56,418 nt of DNA, taken from the NCBI GenBank assembly GCA_964390805.1, contig CAYMKL010000033.1, positions 1 through 56,418 on the forward strand. Direction: 5' to 3'. Under the pieces are notes generated by a model. It was not told where the DNA came from, searched no databases, and saw only the letters and a program-made list of their open reading frames with translations. The position numbers and the translations under genes were made by a program. The stretch is from CAYMKL01 sp964390805. GTDB taxonomy: Bacteria > Chloroflexota > Anaerolineae > VGOG01. Below, in pieces: positions 18,131 through 27,323 of the stretch. The first letter of the stretch is position 1. Each line of letters opens with the position of its first letter.

Positions 18131-19264
18131 TTACCTTTTCCAAACCCGGGCGTAGATTGACATGGTCTCCGCAGCCATCCGCTGGGCCGAGAACTCGCGC
18201 ACCACTCGGTCGTGCCCGTGCTGACCCATCCGCTGGGCGGTGGGGTGATCTCCAAGAAGCCGAAGCAGGGCATCCGCCAAGGCCTGCGGCTGACGGGGTG
18301 GAACCACCAGCCCCGTTACGCCATCTTGCACGGCTTCGCGGTTTCCTCCGACGTCGCTGATGACAACCGGCAGACACATCACCATGGCTTCCAGCGGCGC
18401 CAGTGGCAGTCCTTCCCAGCCCTGAGTTGACAGCACAAATGCGTCGGCAGCAGCCAGGGACTGGCCTACATCATGTACAATGCCCAACAGCCTCACGTTC
18501 TCTCCCAGAGACAATGTTTGGATCTGGGCCTCAATGGACGGACGCAGCGGGCCATCACCCACAATCAGCAATCTGGCAGTGGGCAGTTGGGCAACGACCT
18601 TCTGCATGGCAAGCAGGAGCGTTCCAAGGTCACGGGGCTTGTTCAGGCGGCACACTGTCACCAGAGTGGGCTGAGCAGAGTCCAATCCTAGCGCCGCGCG
18701 CGCGGCGGCTCGTTCGTACGACCCACGATCCAGGCGGTCCAAATCAATGCCGTTGTGGATAGTATACGTGCGCTCAGGAGGGGCTATCCCATAGCGAATC
18801 ACGTCGGCCCGCTCACTGTCTGAATCACATAGGGTGATGTCGGTTACAACCTGCAGAAGCCGCTCAATCCCCAACAGCAAGACGCGCTTCAGGCCGCGAT
18901 AGTGCACGATGGAAAGCCCATGTACACCGAACACGATCTTGGGCCGCCGTGGGCCTAGCGCCGCCAGGCGTACCCAAAGCGCTGCTCGCGCCCCGTGGCA
19001 GTGTACGACGTCAAACCGGCCGCCGCGCACAAATCGGCGCAGTCTCCACCACTCGCTCAGAGAAAAGCCCGCCGCGATGTCAAAGTGCAGGCAGCGGGCG
19101 CCAATTGCCTCAAAGTCGGTCGCGCTCAATTGCCCGCCGTCGTCCGGCATGACGACCGTGGATTCGTAACGAGCTGGATCTAGCTCCTTGACCAGACAAC
19201 GTACCAGTTCGGCGCCGCCTCCTCGTGAGGAGGCGACGATTTGCAGCACGCGGCATTTGCTCAC
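18131..19264 (-). CDS. GT4-family glycosyltransferase
   Basis: Retaining GT-B glycosyltransferase of 377 residues. The acceptor domain opens with VLQIVASSRGGGAELVRCL, the donor domain has LVTVCRLNKPRDLGTLLLAMQ and LLIVGDGPLRP, and the nucleotide-sugar glutamate lies in GWEGLPLAPLEAMVMCLPVVISD. The start is a GTG overlapping the stop of the reductase gene (GTGA). A 120-base gap follows before the GT87 gene. The acceptor cannot be read. Confidence 0.9.
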   Translation of the reverse strand: MSKCRVLQIVASSRGGGAELVRCLVKELDPARYESTVVMPDDGGQLSATDFEAIGARCLHFDIAAGFSLSEWWRLRRFVRGGRFDVVHCHGARAALWVRLAALGPRRPKIVFGVHGLSIVHYRGLKRVLLLGIERLLQVVTDITLCDSDSERADVIRYGIAPPERTYTIHNGIDLDRLDRGSYERAAARAALGLDSAQPTLVTVCRLNKPRDLGTLLLAMQKVVAQLPTARLLIVGDGPLRPSIEAQIQTLSLGENVRLLGIVHDVGQSLAAADAFVLSTQGWEGLPLAPLEAMVMCLPVVISDVGGNREAVQDGVTGLVVPPRQPQALADALLRLLGDHPTAQRMGQHGHDRVVREFSAQRMAAETMSIYARVWKR

Positions 19265-20211
19265 GCCATCTCACCCTTCACGCGGGCCCGCCATTCGTCC
19301 AGCAAGTCGCGCAGGCTCTGTTCCAACGGGACGAGGGGCTGCCAGCCCGCATCCGCAATCAGGCGGGTGGGATCTCCCAGGCTCACGGCGACGTCGCCGG
19401 GCAGCAGTTGGTGCTCGCGCTCGACGATCTGCACACCAGACAGCCCCGCTAGCGCCAGCAACAGGTGGAGCACCTCGCCAATCGAGCGGGGCCTACCCGA
19501 ACAGACGTTGTAGGCCATGCCAGGAGTGCCACGTTCCAGGATGAGCCAATAGGCGCGCACGACGTCGCGCACGTCAGTGAAGTCGCGTTGGGTGAAGAGG
19601 TAACGTAGCGAGATCTCCGGCGCGCGGCGGCCTGCCTCAATCTCGACAACCTGGCGAGCCAGGGTAGCGCAGACCAAGCCAGGCTGCTCGCCTGGGCCAG
19701 TCTGGTTAAACGTACGGGCGCGCATCACAGACAGACCGTATCCGGCGGCATACTGACTGGCCAGCAGGTCTTGCATCGCTTTGCTGGCGGCGTAGGCCGT
19801 CACGGGGTTGAATGGCGCATCCTCGGTAATGGGTTGGCATTCGGGAAGCACCGGCCCGTAAACCGCAGCGGAACTCACCACGAGCGTACGGGCGGCGGGC
19901 GCATAGTGGCGAACGGCTTCCAAAACTCTCAAGGTGCCCAACACGTTCACAGTGAAGAGCCTGTCGGGCGCGACCTGGACGCCACTGACGGGGACAAGCG
20001 CCGCGAGGTGGAACACGCGGTCAGGACGCACATCGGCCACCAGGGTTTCGGCCACGCCCGGCTGGGTCAGATCGCCCCGGCGTCCCGTTACGCCAGGGGG
20101 GAAGTTCTCGTCGAGGGCGACCCCGAATACCTCTGCCTTTTGTGCCAGCGCGCATTCCGACAGATGGCGACCGGTGAATCCGGTGACACCGGTGATCAAG
20201 ACACGCATCAT
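19261..20211 (-). CDS. GDP-4-keto-6-deoxymannose reductase-like SDR
   Basis: Extended SDR of 316 residues resembling Rmd, which reduces GDP-4-dehydro-6-deoxy-mannose to GDP-rhamnose. Visible are the NAD(P) loop TGVTGFTGRHL at residues 8-18, VVSSAAVYG, the YAASK active-site tyrosine-lysine pair, and ARTFNQTGPGE, a block characteristic of Rmd-like enzymes. No GDP-mannose 4,6-dehydratase is visible nearby, so the exact substrate is open. Two adjacent ATGs (20211, 20208) are possible starts, with AGAGAGG just upstream. Confidence 0.75.
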   Translation of the reverse strand: MMRVLITGVTGFTGRHLSECALAQKAEVFGVALDENFPPGVTGRRGDLTQPGVAETLVADVRPDRVFHLAALVPVSGVQVAPDRLFTVNVLGTLRVLEAVRHYAPAARTLVVSSAAVYGPVLPECQPITEDAPFNPVTAYAASKAMQDLLASQYAAGYGLSVMRARTFNQTGPGEQPGLVCATLARQVVEIEAGRRAPEISLRYLFTQRDFTDVRDVVRAYWLILERGTPGMAYNVCSGRPRSIGEVLHLLLALAGLSGVQIVEREHQLLPGDVAVSLGDPTRLIADAGWQPLVPLEQSLRDLLDEWRARVKGEMA

Positions 20212-20247
20212 GCCTCTCTATTGTTTTTTGCCATGAATTACGCGAAT

Positions 20248-20271
20248 CCTTCGACTGAGCTCAGGACAGGC
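20248..20271. repeat. 24-bp dispersed element, copy 5
   Basis: Plus-oriented copy in the 115-base gap upstream of the reductase gene. Removing it joins CGCGAAT to TTCACTAG inside a run of AATTCG/TTCGTGAA-type words, which may be another degenerate heptamer array. Confidence 0.8.
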
Positions 20272-20326
20272 TTCACTAGTTTTCTCTTTCTTCGTGCCAG
20301 TTCGTGAAATTCGTGGCGGAGATTTC

Positions 20327-21034
20327 TCAGCCGGGCAACAACTCATCAGCCAACTGTTCAAAATCGGCGACAGCCTGTTGGTAGTCGTCGGGGCGGCCGA
20401 TGTCCAGCCAGTAGCCGTCGTAGGGATAACAGTTCACTGTCTCGCCAGCGGCCATGAGTCGCTTCATGAGATCGGGCAAATCGAGTCGTTCGTTTGGGTG
20501 GATGAAATCGAGCACGCCAGGCTCAAAGACATAGACCCCCATGCTTACCCGATAGTGATGCGTAGGTTTCTCGGTGTAGTTGGTCAGGCGACACTGGTCG
20601 TCATATTCCACCACGCCCAGATCAATTTTCACGTCGCGCGGGTAGATGGCCACGGTCGCGATGGAGCCGCCGGCTTGATGGTGTATCAGCATGTCAGAGT
20701 AGTCGAGGGCCGTGAGCACATCGCCATTCATCAGCAGAAAGCGGTCAGTGAGGTCGGGGATCAGACTGAGCGGGCCGGCTGTGCCCAGCGGTTTCTCTTC
20801 GCGAGAATAGGTGATCTTGACCCCCAAGCGCTCGCCCTTGCCGAAGTAGGCCATCAGCAGTTCGGCCAGATAACCAACGGCGAGGGTGATGTCGGTGAAA
20901 CCATGATGTCGCAATTGTTGAATGACGATGTCCAGGATGGGCCTGTCTCCGATGGGCATCAGAGGCTTGGGCAGGATGGTGGTGTAGGGAATCAAACGTG
21001 TGCCGCGTCCTCCAGCGAGAATGACGGCTTTCAT
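20327..21034 (-). CDS. Sugar-1-phosphate nucleotidyltransferase
   Basis: A 235-residue NTP-transferase activating a sugar 1-phosphate. The nucleotide loop LAGGRGTRLIPYTTILPKPLMP (residues about 6-27) and the metal-site block LLMNGDVLTALDY near residue 103 are clear. It resembles mannose-1-phosphate guanylyltransferases and the short PtmE-like enzymes of legionaminic acid loci. Its ATG overlaps the stop of the LegB-like gene, which suggests the two act on the same sugar. Base specificity is not determined. Confidence 0.85.
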   Translation of the reverse strand: MKAVILAGGRGTRLIPYTTILPKPLMPIGDRPILDIVIQQLRHHGFTDITLAVGYLAELLMAYFGKGERLGVKITYSREEKPLGTAGPLSLIPDLTDRFLLMNGDVLTALDYSDMLIHHQAGGSIATVAIYPRDVKIDLGVVEYDDQCRLTNYTEKPTHHYRVSMGVYVFEPGVLDFIHPNERLDLPDLMKRLMAAGETVNCYPYDGYWLDIGRPDDYQQAVADFEQLADELLPG

Positions 21035-22032
21035 ATCGCATATCGCTCCGGAGCAAAGAACTCAGGATGAGCGCGGATCCAGGCAATGGTTCGACGCAGG
21101 CCCTCTTCGAGCGAGATGCATGGTTGCCATCCCAACCTGGCTTTGGCTTTGCGATTGTCGGCGTGCAGACGGCGCACCTCACTGGCGGACGGACGGACGC
21201 GAGCGGGGTCTGTTCTTACTTCCAGTGGACGGCCTACCAATTGGATGATCAGGTGCGCCAGATCGCCGACGCTGATTTCACGGTCACTGCCCAGGTTGAA
21301 GGTCTCGCCAATCACACCTTCGACGGTGGCGCCACGGACAAACCCACCAACTGTGTCGGACACGTAGGTGAAGTCGCGGGTGGGCGTGAGGTCGCCCAGG
21401 TGAATCTCATCGCGAACCAGGGCCTGGGAGATAATCGTAGGGATCACAGCGCGAGCTGACTGGCGTGGGCCGTAGGTGTTGAAAGGGCGAATGGTGACCG
21501 CCGGGACACCGAACGAGCGGATAAAGCTCTCCACCAGCTTATCTGCACCGATCTTGCTGGCCGAGTACGGCGACTGTGCCTGCAGCGGATGATCCTCGTC
21601 AATGGGAACGCGCAAGGCAGTACCATACACCTCGCTGGTGGAGGCGTGGACAACGCGCGCTGGTTGGTGTGTGCGGGCTGCCATCAGCACATTGAGTGTG
21701 CCGATGACGTTCGTTTCCACCACCTCGCGTGGGTGGACGTAGGAATAGGGAATAGCGATGAGCGCGCCCAGGTGGAAGACAATCTCCGCGCCGCGCATGG
21801 CCTCGGCCACCGCGTGCTCATCGCGCAGATCGCCGAAGACGAATTCGATCTGGTTGCGGGTTTCAGGTGGCGCAAGGCGCAGATAGCCGACATCGGCCCG
21901 CGAGGTATAGCGCACGAAGGCCCTGACTTTGGCGCCCCCGGCGATCAGCCGTTCAACGAGATGGCTGGTGATGAACCCGCCCGCGCCGGTGACAAGAATG
22001 GAGCAATTGACTGGCGATTGCGCTTTTGTCAT
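21031..22032 (-). CDS. LegB-like nucleotide-sugar 4,6-dehydratase
   Basis: Extended SDR of 333 residues closely resembling LegB, the NAD-dependent 4,6-dehydratase of GDP- or UDP-GlcNAc in the legionaminic acid pathway. It shows VTGAGGFITSHLVERL (residues about 14-29), HLGALIAIPYSYVHPREVVETN, the active-site STSEVYGTA and SPYSASKIGADKL blocks, and RPFNTYGPRQSARAVIPTII, all family-typical. The usual third glycine context is GFIGSH; here it reads GFITSH. Its neighbour is a nucleotidyltransferase, and NeuB- and NeuA-like genes lie 7-10 kb upstream in the transcript. The assignment rests on motif similarity recalled from the family. Confidence 0.8.
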   Translation of the reverse strand: MTKAQSPVNCSILVTGAGGFITSHLVERLIAGGAKVRAFVRYTSRADVGYLRLAPPETRNQIEFVFGDLRDEHAVAEAMRGAEIVFHLGALIAIPYSYVHPREVVETNVIGTLNVLMAARTHQPARVVHASTSEVYGTALRVPIDEDHPLQAQSPYSASKIGADKLVESFIRSFGVPAVTIRPFNTYGPRQSARAVIPTIISQALVRDEIHLGDLTPTRDFTYVSDTVGGFVRGATVEGVIGETFNLGSDREISVGDLAHLIIQLVGRPLEVRTDPARVRPSASEVRRLHADNRKAKARLGWQPCISLEEGLRRTIAWIRAHPEFFAPERYAI

Positions 22033-22065
22033 CGTATTGCAGTCCTCAACGATTTGCTCACCGCT

Positions 22066-23214
22066 CTATTCTAGCAGCGGGGCTAGGTGGCACTCGATCT
22101 CGTCTACCTGGCGGTCCCAGGAATGGGCCTCGGCAACAGCCCGCCAGCGGGCCTGCTCCTCTGTCGTAGGGGAATGGGCCAGCGCATCCCGCACCGCCGC
22201 CAAGAATTCCTCGGGCGTATGGGTAATGCGGATGTGCTCGGCCTCGCGCCGCAAATAGGGTAGATCGGTCCCCACCACCGGCTTGCCCATGGCCAGGTAT
22301 TCATAGAGTTTGATCGGCGACAGCCCCTCGGTGTAGGGATTGACCCGGTAAGGGATCAGGCAGGCGTCGAGCGCAGCGACGACTGGCGGCACCTCGGAGT
22401 GAGGACAGGGTGGGAGCAGGTACACGTTGGGCAGACCCTCCAGCGGCCCGATGTCCACACGATGCCGCCTGACTGGCCCGACGAGCACAAAGGTCACCTC
22501 GGGCAGACTTCTGGCGCAGTACGCCAGTAGCCCCACATCCACGCGGTCGTCAATGGTGCCCACCAGGCCGACCCGCGGGCCAGGCGGGGCAGCTATGTCA
22601 GTGGGCGGCGCGGCTACGCGGGCCGGGTCAAAGTGGGCAGTGTCCACCCCGCCCGGCATCAGGTAGGTGTTGGGGTTGAGCCGCCGTTTGGCAGCGGCCA
22701 GCCCCTCGGTGCGGGTGAAGATAACATCCACTTTGCGGCACTGTTCGGCCTCCATGCGGGCGATGGCCTGCCGCGTCGTCAGGGGATAGCCTACGGCAGC
22801 AAAGTCGTCTATGCAGTGATAGACCGCCACCCGCTCGCCCAGCCGTCCGACCAGATAGGCGGTGTGGGGCCAATAGGTCCAGAGCACGTCGGGCTGCCAG
22901 TCCAGGCGGCGCAAGTCCCGCAGCAAGAGGCGCTGGTTCAGCTTGTTGACCAACGGGTTGTAGTAGATGGGCAACACAGGCAGCGGTGTGTAAACCAATG
23001 GGCCGTCCCGCGCCCGTCGGATGCGCCCTAATCGCCCTAGTGCGCGGCGCGTGCCGGCCGGGTCGGAGACAAGTGAGTGGAGCGCGCGTGGGATCTCGAC
23101 GAACAGCACACAGTGGCCCCGGCGGACGAGCCGCAGCGCGACTTGCTGGCGGGACCCGAACTGGGGAGCGTCCCAGTCGGTGGTGGAGAGGAAAATGATA
23201 GTCTGGTCTCGCAC
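22066..23214 (-). CDS. GT-B glycosyltransferase (GT4/GT1-like)
   Basis: A 382-residue GT-B enzyme. The N-terminal part carries FLSTTDWDAPQFGSRQQVALRL and VAVYHCIDDFAAVGY, a pattern seen in glycosyltransferases of envelope clusters. The donor domain has VGLVGTIDDRVDVGLL and the EGLSPIKLYEYLAMGKPVVGTD glutamate block near residues 308-330. The start is GTG 23214, coding MRDQTII. Acceptor and donor are unknown. Confidence 0.85.
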   Translation of the reverse strand: MRDQTIIFLSTTDWDAPQFGSRQQVALRLVRRGHCVLFVEIPRALHSLVSDPAGTRRALGRLGRIRRARDGPLVYTPLPVLPIYYNPLVNKLNQRLLLRDLRRLDWQPDVLWTYWPHTAYLVGRLGERVAVYHCIDDFAAVGYPLTTRQAIARMEAEQCRKVDVIFTRTEGLAAAKRRLNPNTYLMPGGVDTAHFDPARVAAPPTDIAAPPGPRVGLVGTIDDRVDVGLLAYCARSLPEVTFVLVGPVRRHRVDIGPLEGLPNVYLLPPCPHSEVPPVVAALDACLIPYRVNPYTEGLSPIKLYEYLAMGKPVVGTDLPYLRREAEHIRITHTPEEFLAAVRDALAHSPTTEEQARWRAVAEAHSWDRQVDEIECHLAPLLE

Positions 23215-23243
23215 GATCAGTCAATGCCTAAACACTCGCATGG

Positions 23244-23909
23244 TCACAGGTGGGACAATCCACGAACCAGGTAATGTAGCACTAATTGAGTGGTCTTCAA
23301 TGGCCTCCTGCTCAGTATGCCAATTGATAAACGAATGAATTGACGTGTTAGCTTTGCTTTTCTGCCTCTTCTAATGAATACCCTCTGTAGAATATCGTCA
23401 ATGAGCGCGTTGTAGATGTCTGGCTTCACTGCTAGGTTAGTATCCGGAGAATAAGGTTCAAAATCCACAAGATAAAGCTTGCCGGATCCATCCAGAACTA
23501 TGTCTTTGACGTTGTTTTCCATGTCGTTAAACGCAAACGACCGTAGCCAAATGTTCATTTGATCTATTTGATCAAGAATGGATCTTATCGGCAATTGGCG
23601 CTTCTGGGACTGGGACAGAGCCAACAAGTCATCACCGTGTATCCTGGAAATGGAGAGCCATCTGTCTTGGAGGGAAAAGTCGATCAATCGCGGCACGAAG
23701 GGGCAGCTTAACTCCTCAAAACGCTGATACGCAGCTATTTCGCTCATGAAGCGACGATCTTGGTCCTCTAGTGATATATAAGTTGGATGGTTATCGTACT
23801 GCTTAACGACATGGTCAGAATGGAAAACCATTGTGAGGCCTTTGGCCTCCCTGGGAATCACGCGAACAATCTTGCCATTGTCCGGATTTGCTGTCCCTAC
23901 AGAAACCAT
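23244..23909 (-). CDS. Small protein-kinase-fold phosphotransferase, LPS-kinase-like
   Basis: A 221-residue protein with features of the eukaryotic-like/aminoglycoside kinase fold. These are HVVKQYDNHP with a candidate ATP-site lysine, the acidic ISRIHGDDLLAL hinge, FAFNDMENNVKDIVLDGSG in the place of the catalytic loop, and LYLVDFEPY as the DFG-like metal site. Small sugar kinases such as Kdo/heptose kinases look like this. The longer frame (to 24023) overlaps the methyltransferase gene; the ATG at 23909, just past that gene's stop, is preferred although its ribosome site is weak. It could phosphorylate a glycan or lipid-linked sugar; this is inference. Confidence 0.55.
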   Translation of the reverse strand: MVSVGTANPDNGKIVRVIPREAKGLTMVFHSDHVVKQYDNHPTYISLEDQDRRFMSEIAAYQRFEELSCPFVPRLIDFSLQDRWLSISRIHGDDLLALSQSQKRQLPIRSILDQIDQMNIWLRSFAFNDMENNVKDIVLDGSGKLYLVDFEPYSPDTNLAVKPDIYNALIDDILQRVFIRRGRKAKLTRQFIRLSIGILSRRPLKTTQLVLHYLVRGLSHL

Positions 23910-23926
23910 ATCGAGAACCCATGCGG

Positions 23927-24724
23927 CTATTTGAACGCCCGGAATAAGGCGCGATCTTTCATGGGTAGAGCCTGAGATAATCCCATAAAATCCACCCGCT
24001 GATACAAACCATTCTGTACCCACAAGCGACCAAGCGCAGCATGATCCACATCGCTGGGCTTGCAGTCCTCATATTCAAACGAGTATTCCCAATACGTGAC
24101 TTCATTAGTGAGAGATGAGACCGCCGAAACAGCCCGGAGCATGTTGTCAACGTACTTAGCGTACCTGCCAAGGTCGGAGATCATACGCCAGGTATCGTGA
24201 AAACCTCGTTCGCCGGAGTCTGCATGCAGGTGATGGGCCACCGCAAAGCACAGCACTATATCGGATGCCCATTTTGATGGAATACTGTACAAATCAGTTG
24301 CAGAGAACAGAACACGGTCTTGCACCCGCCAGGCTCTGGCTACTATCCGTGCTAGCCGAAGCCGCGCCTCCCAAACATCACACCCTATGGCTCGTTCTGC
24401 GCTCCTCAGTGCAGCCTGGATTACGAAAAAACCTTCCGCACAGCCAATATCTAGCAACGTCTTGCCAGTCAAGTTATCGGATAATCCAATAGCTGCCAGC
24501 TTGTGTCGACTATCCAAAATGGACTTGTCGCATCTCTTGGGTATGATCTCACCATTCGGGAAGAGAAGCGGTTGATAGCGAATGGGAGTCAACTGGATAA
24601 CCATGAAGTCGCGCCATGAAATGGCAGCCGGTTTCCTGGTTGTCAGGAGACCGGATAGGGTATCGACGCCGCGTTTTGAACTTACATAGAAATCTCTTGG
24701 CAAACCGCGAATAGTTGTCCCCAT
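23927..24724 (-). CDS. SAM-dependent methyltransferase
   Basis: Class I methyltransferase of 265 residues. SAM motif I is LLDIGCAEGFF (about residues 90-100), followed by GCDVWEARLRLA as motif II and IVLCFAVAHHLHAD as the motif IV/post region. GAGG lies five bases before the ATG at 24724. It is in an operon with a kinase-like gene, which is reminiscent of O-antigen chain-termination kinase/methyltransferase pairs, but WbdD-like fusion evidence is lacking. Substrate unknown. Confidence 0.8.
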   Translation of the reverse strand: MGTTIRGLPRDFYVSSKRGVDTLSGLLTTRKPAAISWRDFMVIQLTPIRYQPLLFPNGEIIPKRCDKSILDSRHKLAAIGLSDNLTGKTLLDIGCAEGFFVIQAALRSAERAIGCDVWEARLRLARIVARAWRVQDRVLFSATDLYSIPSKWASDIVLCFAVAHHLHADSGERGFHDTWRMISDLGRYAKYVDNMLRAVSAVSSLTNEVTYWEYSFEYEDCKPSDVDHAALGRLWVQNGLYQRVDFMGLSQALPMKDRALFRAFK

Positions 24725-24742
24725 GAGAGCCTCAAGTAGAAA

Positions 24743-25516
24743 CTAGTCAAGCGGTGACACAATGTAATTCGAGGCACGAATCTCCCCAGCAGGACAATTA
24801 CTAATATTGCTTAGTAGCAGTTGCCGGTAGTAGCCAGGACCGAGGCGATTCATGTATCCCTTTTGCATGTCAACTATCTCGCTCCACCTTTCAGGGTGTT
24901 TGGAAGCAACATGGAACAAGTATATATTACCGATTGGATCATTATTCCAGCTAATATAGATTGCTTTGAAATCACACTCCTCAAACAACTTGATTATTGC
25001 ATATGGCGAGATTCTCCAATAATCATGGTAGTACTTTTCATCTTGGTGAAATGACTGTATGTATGGAACAACTGTAATGACTATGTCCTTGGATAAACTA
25101 CACAAATTCGTGATGGCTGTTGTCATATCATAAACATGCTCTAATACAGTATGAGAGAATACCACATCAAACCTAGAAACTAAGTGTGATTCTAGAGATA
25201 TGGGTATATTCAAGTCCAACTCGATCTCATCATAAAGGTCAGCATTGCCAAATTGCTTTTTGTAGTTCGATATTACATAGGAATCTGAATTGACGAAGTA
25301 ATCATGATAGAAACCACCTTCTTTGTCTTCATCCTTTCCTGCGCTAACGTTGATTACATCTCCCGAGAATAGAGGCGCAAGTTTCTTTAGTTCATCATTT
25401 GACCAATAGCGAGGATTACAATCTCGATTGATTTTCCTCCATAAACGATATGTGAGGCGGAGATTCCAGAAAAGAATACGATTAACTATCATCCGAGTTA
25501 CTGACGTAATAGCCAT
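24743..25516 (-). CDS. Methyltransferase-like protein of AT-rich origin
   Basis: A 257-residue protein with a degenerate class I methyltransferase pattern: DVINVSAGKDEDKEGG in the motif I position and RFDVVFSHTVLEHVYDM (about residues 120-136) as the motif IV/post-IV block common in O-antigen methyltransferases. The motif I glycine loop is poor, so activity is uncertain. Base composition is clearly AT-richer than the surroundings (one 60-base line counted gave 20 G+C), pointing to recent transfer. It lies between the Wzx flippase and another methyltransferase. Confidence 0.6.
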   Translation of the reverse strand: MAITSVTRMIVNRILFWNLRLTYRLWRKINRDCNPRYWSNDELKKLAPLFSGDVINVSAGKDEDKEGGFYHDYFVNSDSYVISNYKKQFGNADLYDEIELDLNIPISLESHLVSRFDVVFSHTVLEHVYDMTTAITNLCSLSKDIVITVVPYIQSFHQDEKYYHDYWRISPYAIIKLFEECDFKAIYISWNNDPIGNIYLFHVASKHPERWSEIVDMQKGYMNRLGPGYYRQLLLSNISNCPAGEIRASNYIVSPLD

Positions 25517-25610
25517 TTCCCTCGCAACCGGAAGGGTCAGTCAAGATCCCTGGCGGGTCACTTCGTATGCCCAGTATTCCACTTCTCTCTCAGGGGTGTC
25601 AGCTTGGCAG

Positions 25611-27146
25611 TCATGGTTTTCCCACAGTCCCGTTCGCTTCAGTGGAGCGCAGCTCATGGGAAACGTACTCTAGCATCTTGCGCGGGTTGCTGGCCTGAAG
25701 CAAGAAGACCAGATCGCCGCGGTTGATTTCCCGCAACAGAAGTAGACAGCCTATGAACACGCCGCCGCCTATGAGAGCCAACAGCGGTACGTGCCACAAT
25801 TGGCTCAATCCAAAGGCCGACTCCAGGACATACATTGTCCCATACATCAGACCTCCAGCCCCCACAAACCACACAGCCTGTTCATAGATTGGAATCTGAG
25901 TCCGGCGTCTCAGCAACAGTAGCAACGTCACACCCCCAACTATCGACGTGATCAGCCAACCTAAGGCCGCCCCAAGGCTGCCCAGACCCAGCATTGGGAT
26001 GCCGAATAGCGTGTTGGGGACCAGAACCAAATCGGCTATCAGCAGCGTGACGAGGCTGACAGCTAGTGTGCACGTTAGGTAGTGCGGCTTGTCCAGAGCA
26101 TAGGCCAGGTTAGCGTAGGGGCGGCGATAGGTCATCCAAAGCTCATTCACCACTAGAACTACCAGCACTGGTATGGAGGGCAAGAACCAGTCGCCTAGCA
26201 CCAGTCGCACGATAGGCTCGCGGAAGAAGATCACAAGCACAACGATAGGCGTCATAACCAGCAGCAAGTACTTTTCGGCTGCAAACAGGCGTTGTGCCAC
26301 AATGTCACGCCGGCCACGATAGGCATCGCGTGAGCTTTGGGGCAAGAACAGCGTCATACCGGCCGCCGATACCTGCTCCATCATGCGGAGGATGCCTCCC
26401 ACTCCCAGATAGTAGCCGACCTCTGTGGTGTCCCAGAATTCTTTTAGCACTACGCGGTCCGCATTAGCGCCGAGGTTGGATAGCCCTGTCGTCAACATCA
26501 CCGGCAATGTAAAAGTGATGTAGCGATGCAGGTGAACCCATCGGGGCCGTTTCACCGTATAGCCTTGGAATAGCATGAAGGCTATGCCGAAGGAGACAGC
26601 TTCTTCCAACAAATAGGTGCTGCTCAGAGCGACGATCCCTAGACCGGTCACGGCCACGGCAATCTTAGCGACGGCTGCAACGAAACTGCTTAGGATGAGT
26701 GCGGTGCTAGCTTTTGCTGTCTCCTGGAATGCTTTAAAGGTGACCCGAAAGAGAGAACCGAATCCCCTCAACAGATAGACGCTGGCGAGCACATAGTAAG
26801 CCAGATAGTGTTCCGCTGTACTCAGGGGCCGGTAGCCCATCCAGCCAGCCACGACGGGTGCCAGGTACAGAACGATCATCACCACCACCGTCAGACTGCC
26901 TTTGAGCACGAAGAATGCACCAATGTTCTGAGCGATCTCGTCTTGCTCCGAGGCCCGTTTTATGTGAGTGACCGAGAAACCCAGGTCAGAGAATAGGGCC
27001 ACCATTGCGACCAATCCGAGCAGATAGCCAATGGTCCCCAGGACCTTCGGTCCCATTAGCCGGGCGACGACGAAGGTGGAAACGAAGCCTAGCAGGGAGT
27101 TGACGAGATGGGTAATGAAGAGAAGCAGTGACTTGCGTGCCAGCAT
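25611..27146 (-). CDS. Wzx-type polysaccharide flippase
   Basis: A 511-residue member of the MOP superfamily with about 14 hydrophobic segments. The N-terminal FITHLVNSLLGFVSTFVVARLMGPKVLG is the typical first helix and loop of polysaccharide_synt proteins. It flips undecaprenyl-linked repeat units to the outer face, which with the Wzy-like protein and WecA-like enzyme completes a Wzx/Wzy export route. A 177-base gap without clear features separates it from the next upstream gene. Confidence 0.9.
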   Translation of the reverse strand: MLARKSLLLFITHLVNSLLGFVSTFVVARLMGPKVLGTIGYLLGLVAMVALFSDLGFSVTHIKRASEQDEIAQNIGAFFVLKGSLTVVVMIVLYLAPVVAGWMGYRPLSTAEHYLAYYVLASVYLLRGFGSLFRVTFKAFQETAKASTALILSSFVAAVAKIAVAVTGLGIVALSSTYLLEEAVSFGIAFMLFQGYTVKRPRWVHLHRYITFTLPVMLTTGLSNLGANADRVVLKEFWDTTEVGYYLGVGGILRMMEQVSAAGMTLFLPQSSRDAYRGRRDIVAQRLFAAEKYLLLVMTPIVVLVIFFREPIVRLVLGDWFLPSIPVLVVLVVNELWMTYRRPYANLAYALDKPHYLTCTLAVSLVTLLIADLVLVPNTLFGIPMLGLGSLGAALGWLITSIVGGVTLLLLLRRRTQIPIYEQAVWFVGAGGLMYGTMYVLESAFGLSQLWHVPLLALIGGGVFIGCLLLLREINRGDLVFLLQASNPRKMLEYVSHELRSTEANGTVGKP

Positions 27147-27323
27147 AGGAGACTCAACACCTCTCCTGAATCACGGTCATGACCTGCTTGCGCTAATCAA
27201 CGGTGAGGCCAGCCGGCGAAGGCAACCTCAGTACCTAGGCATATCAACAGTCCACATCCTTGCCCCAGTTGGGTCTGATAGGCACTATGCGATCTGGAAA
27301 AAGAGGTGTGCTGTCCTAGATGT

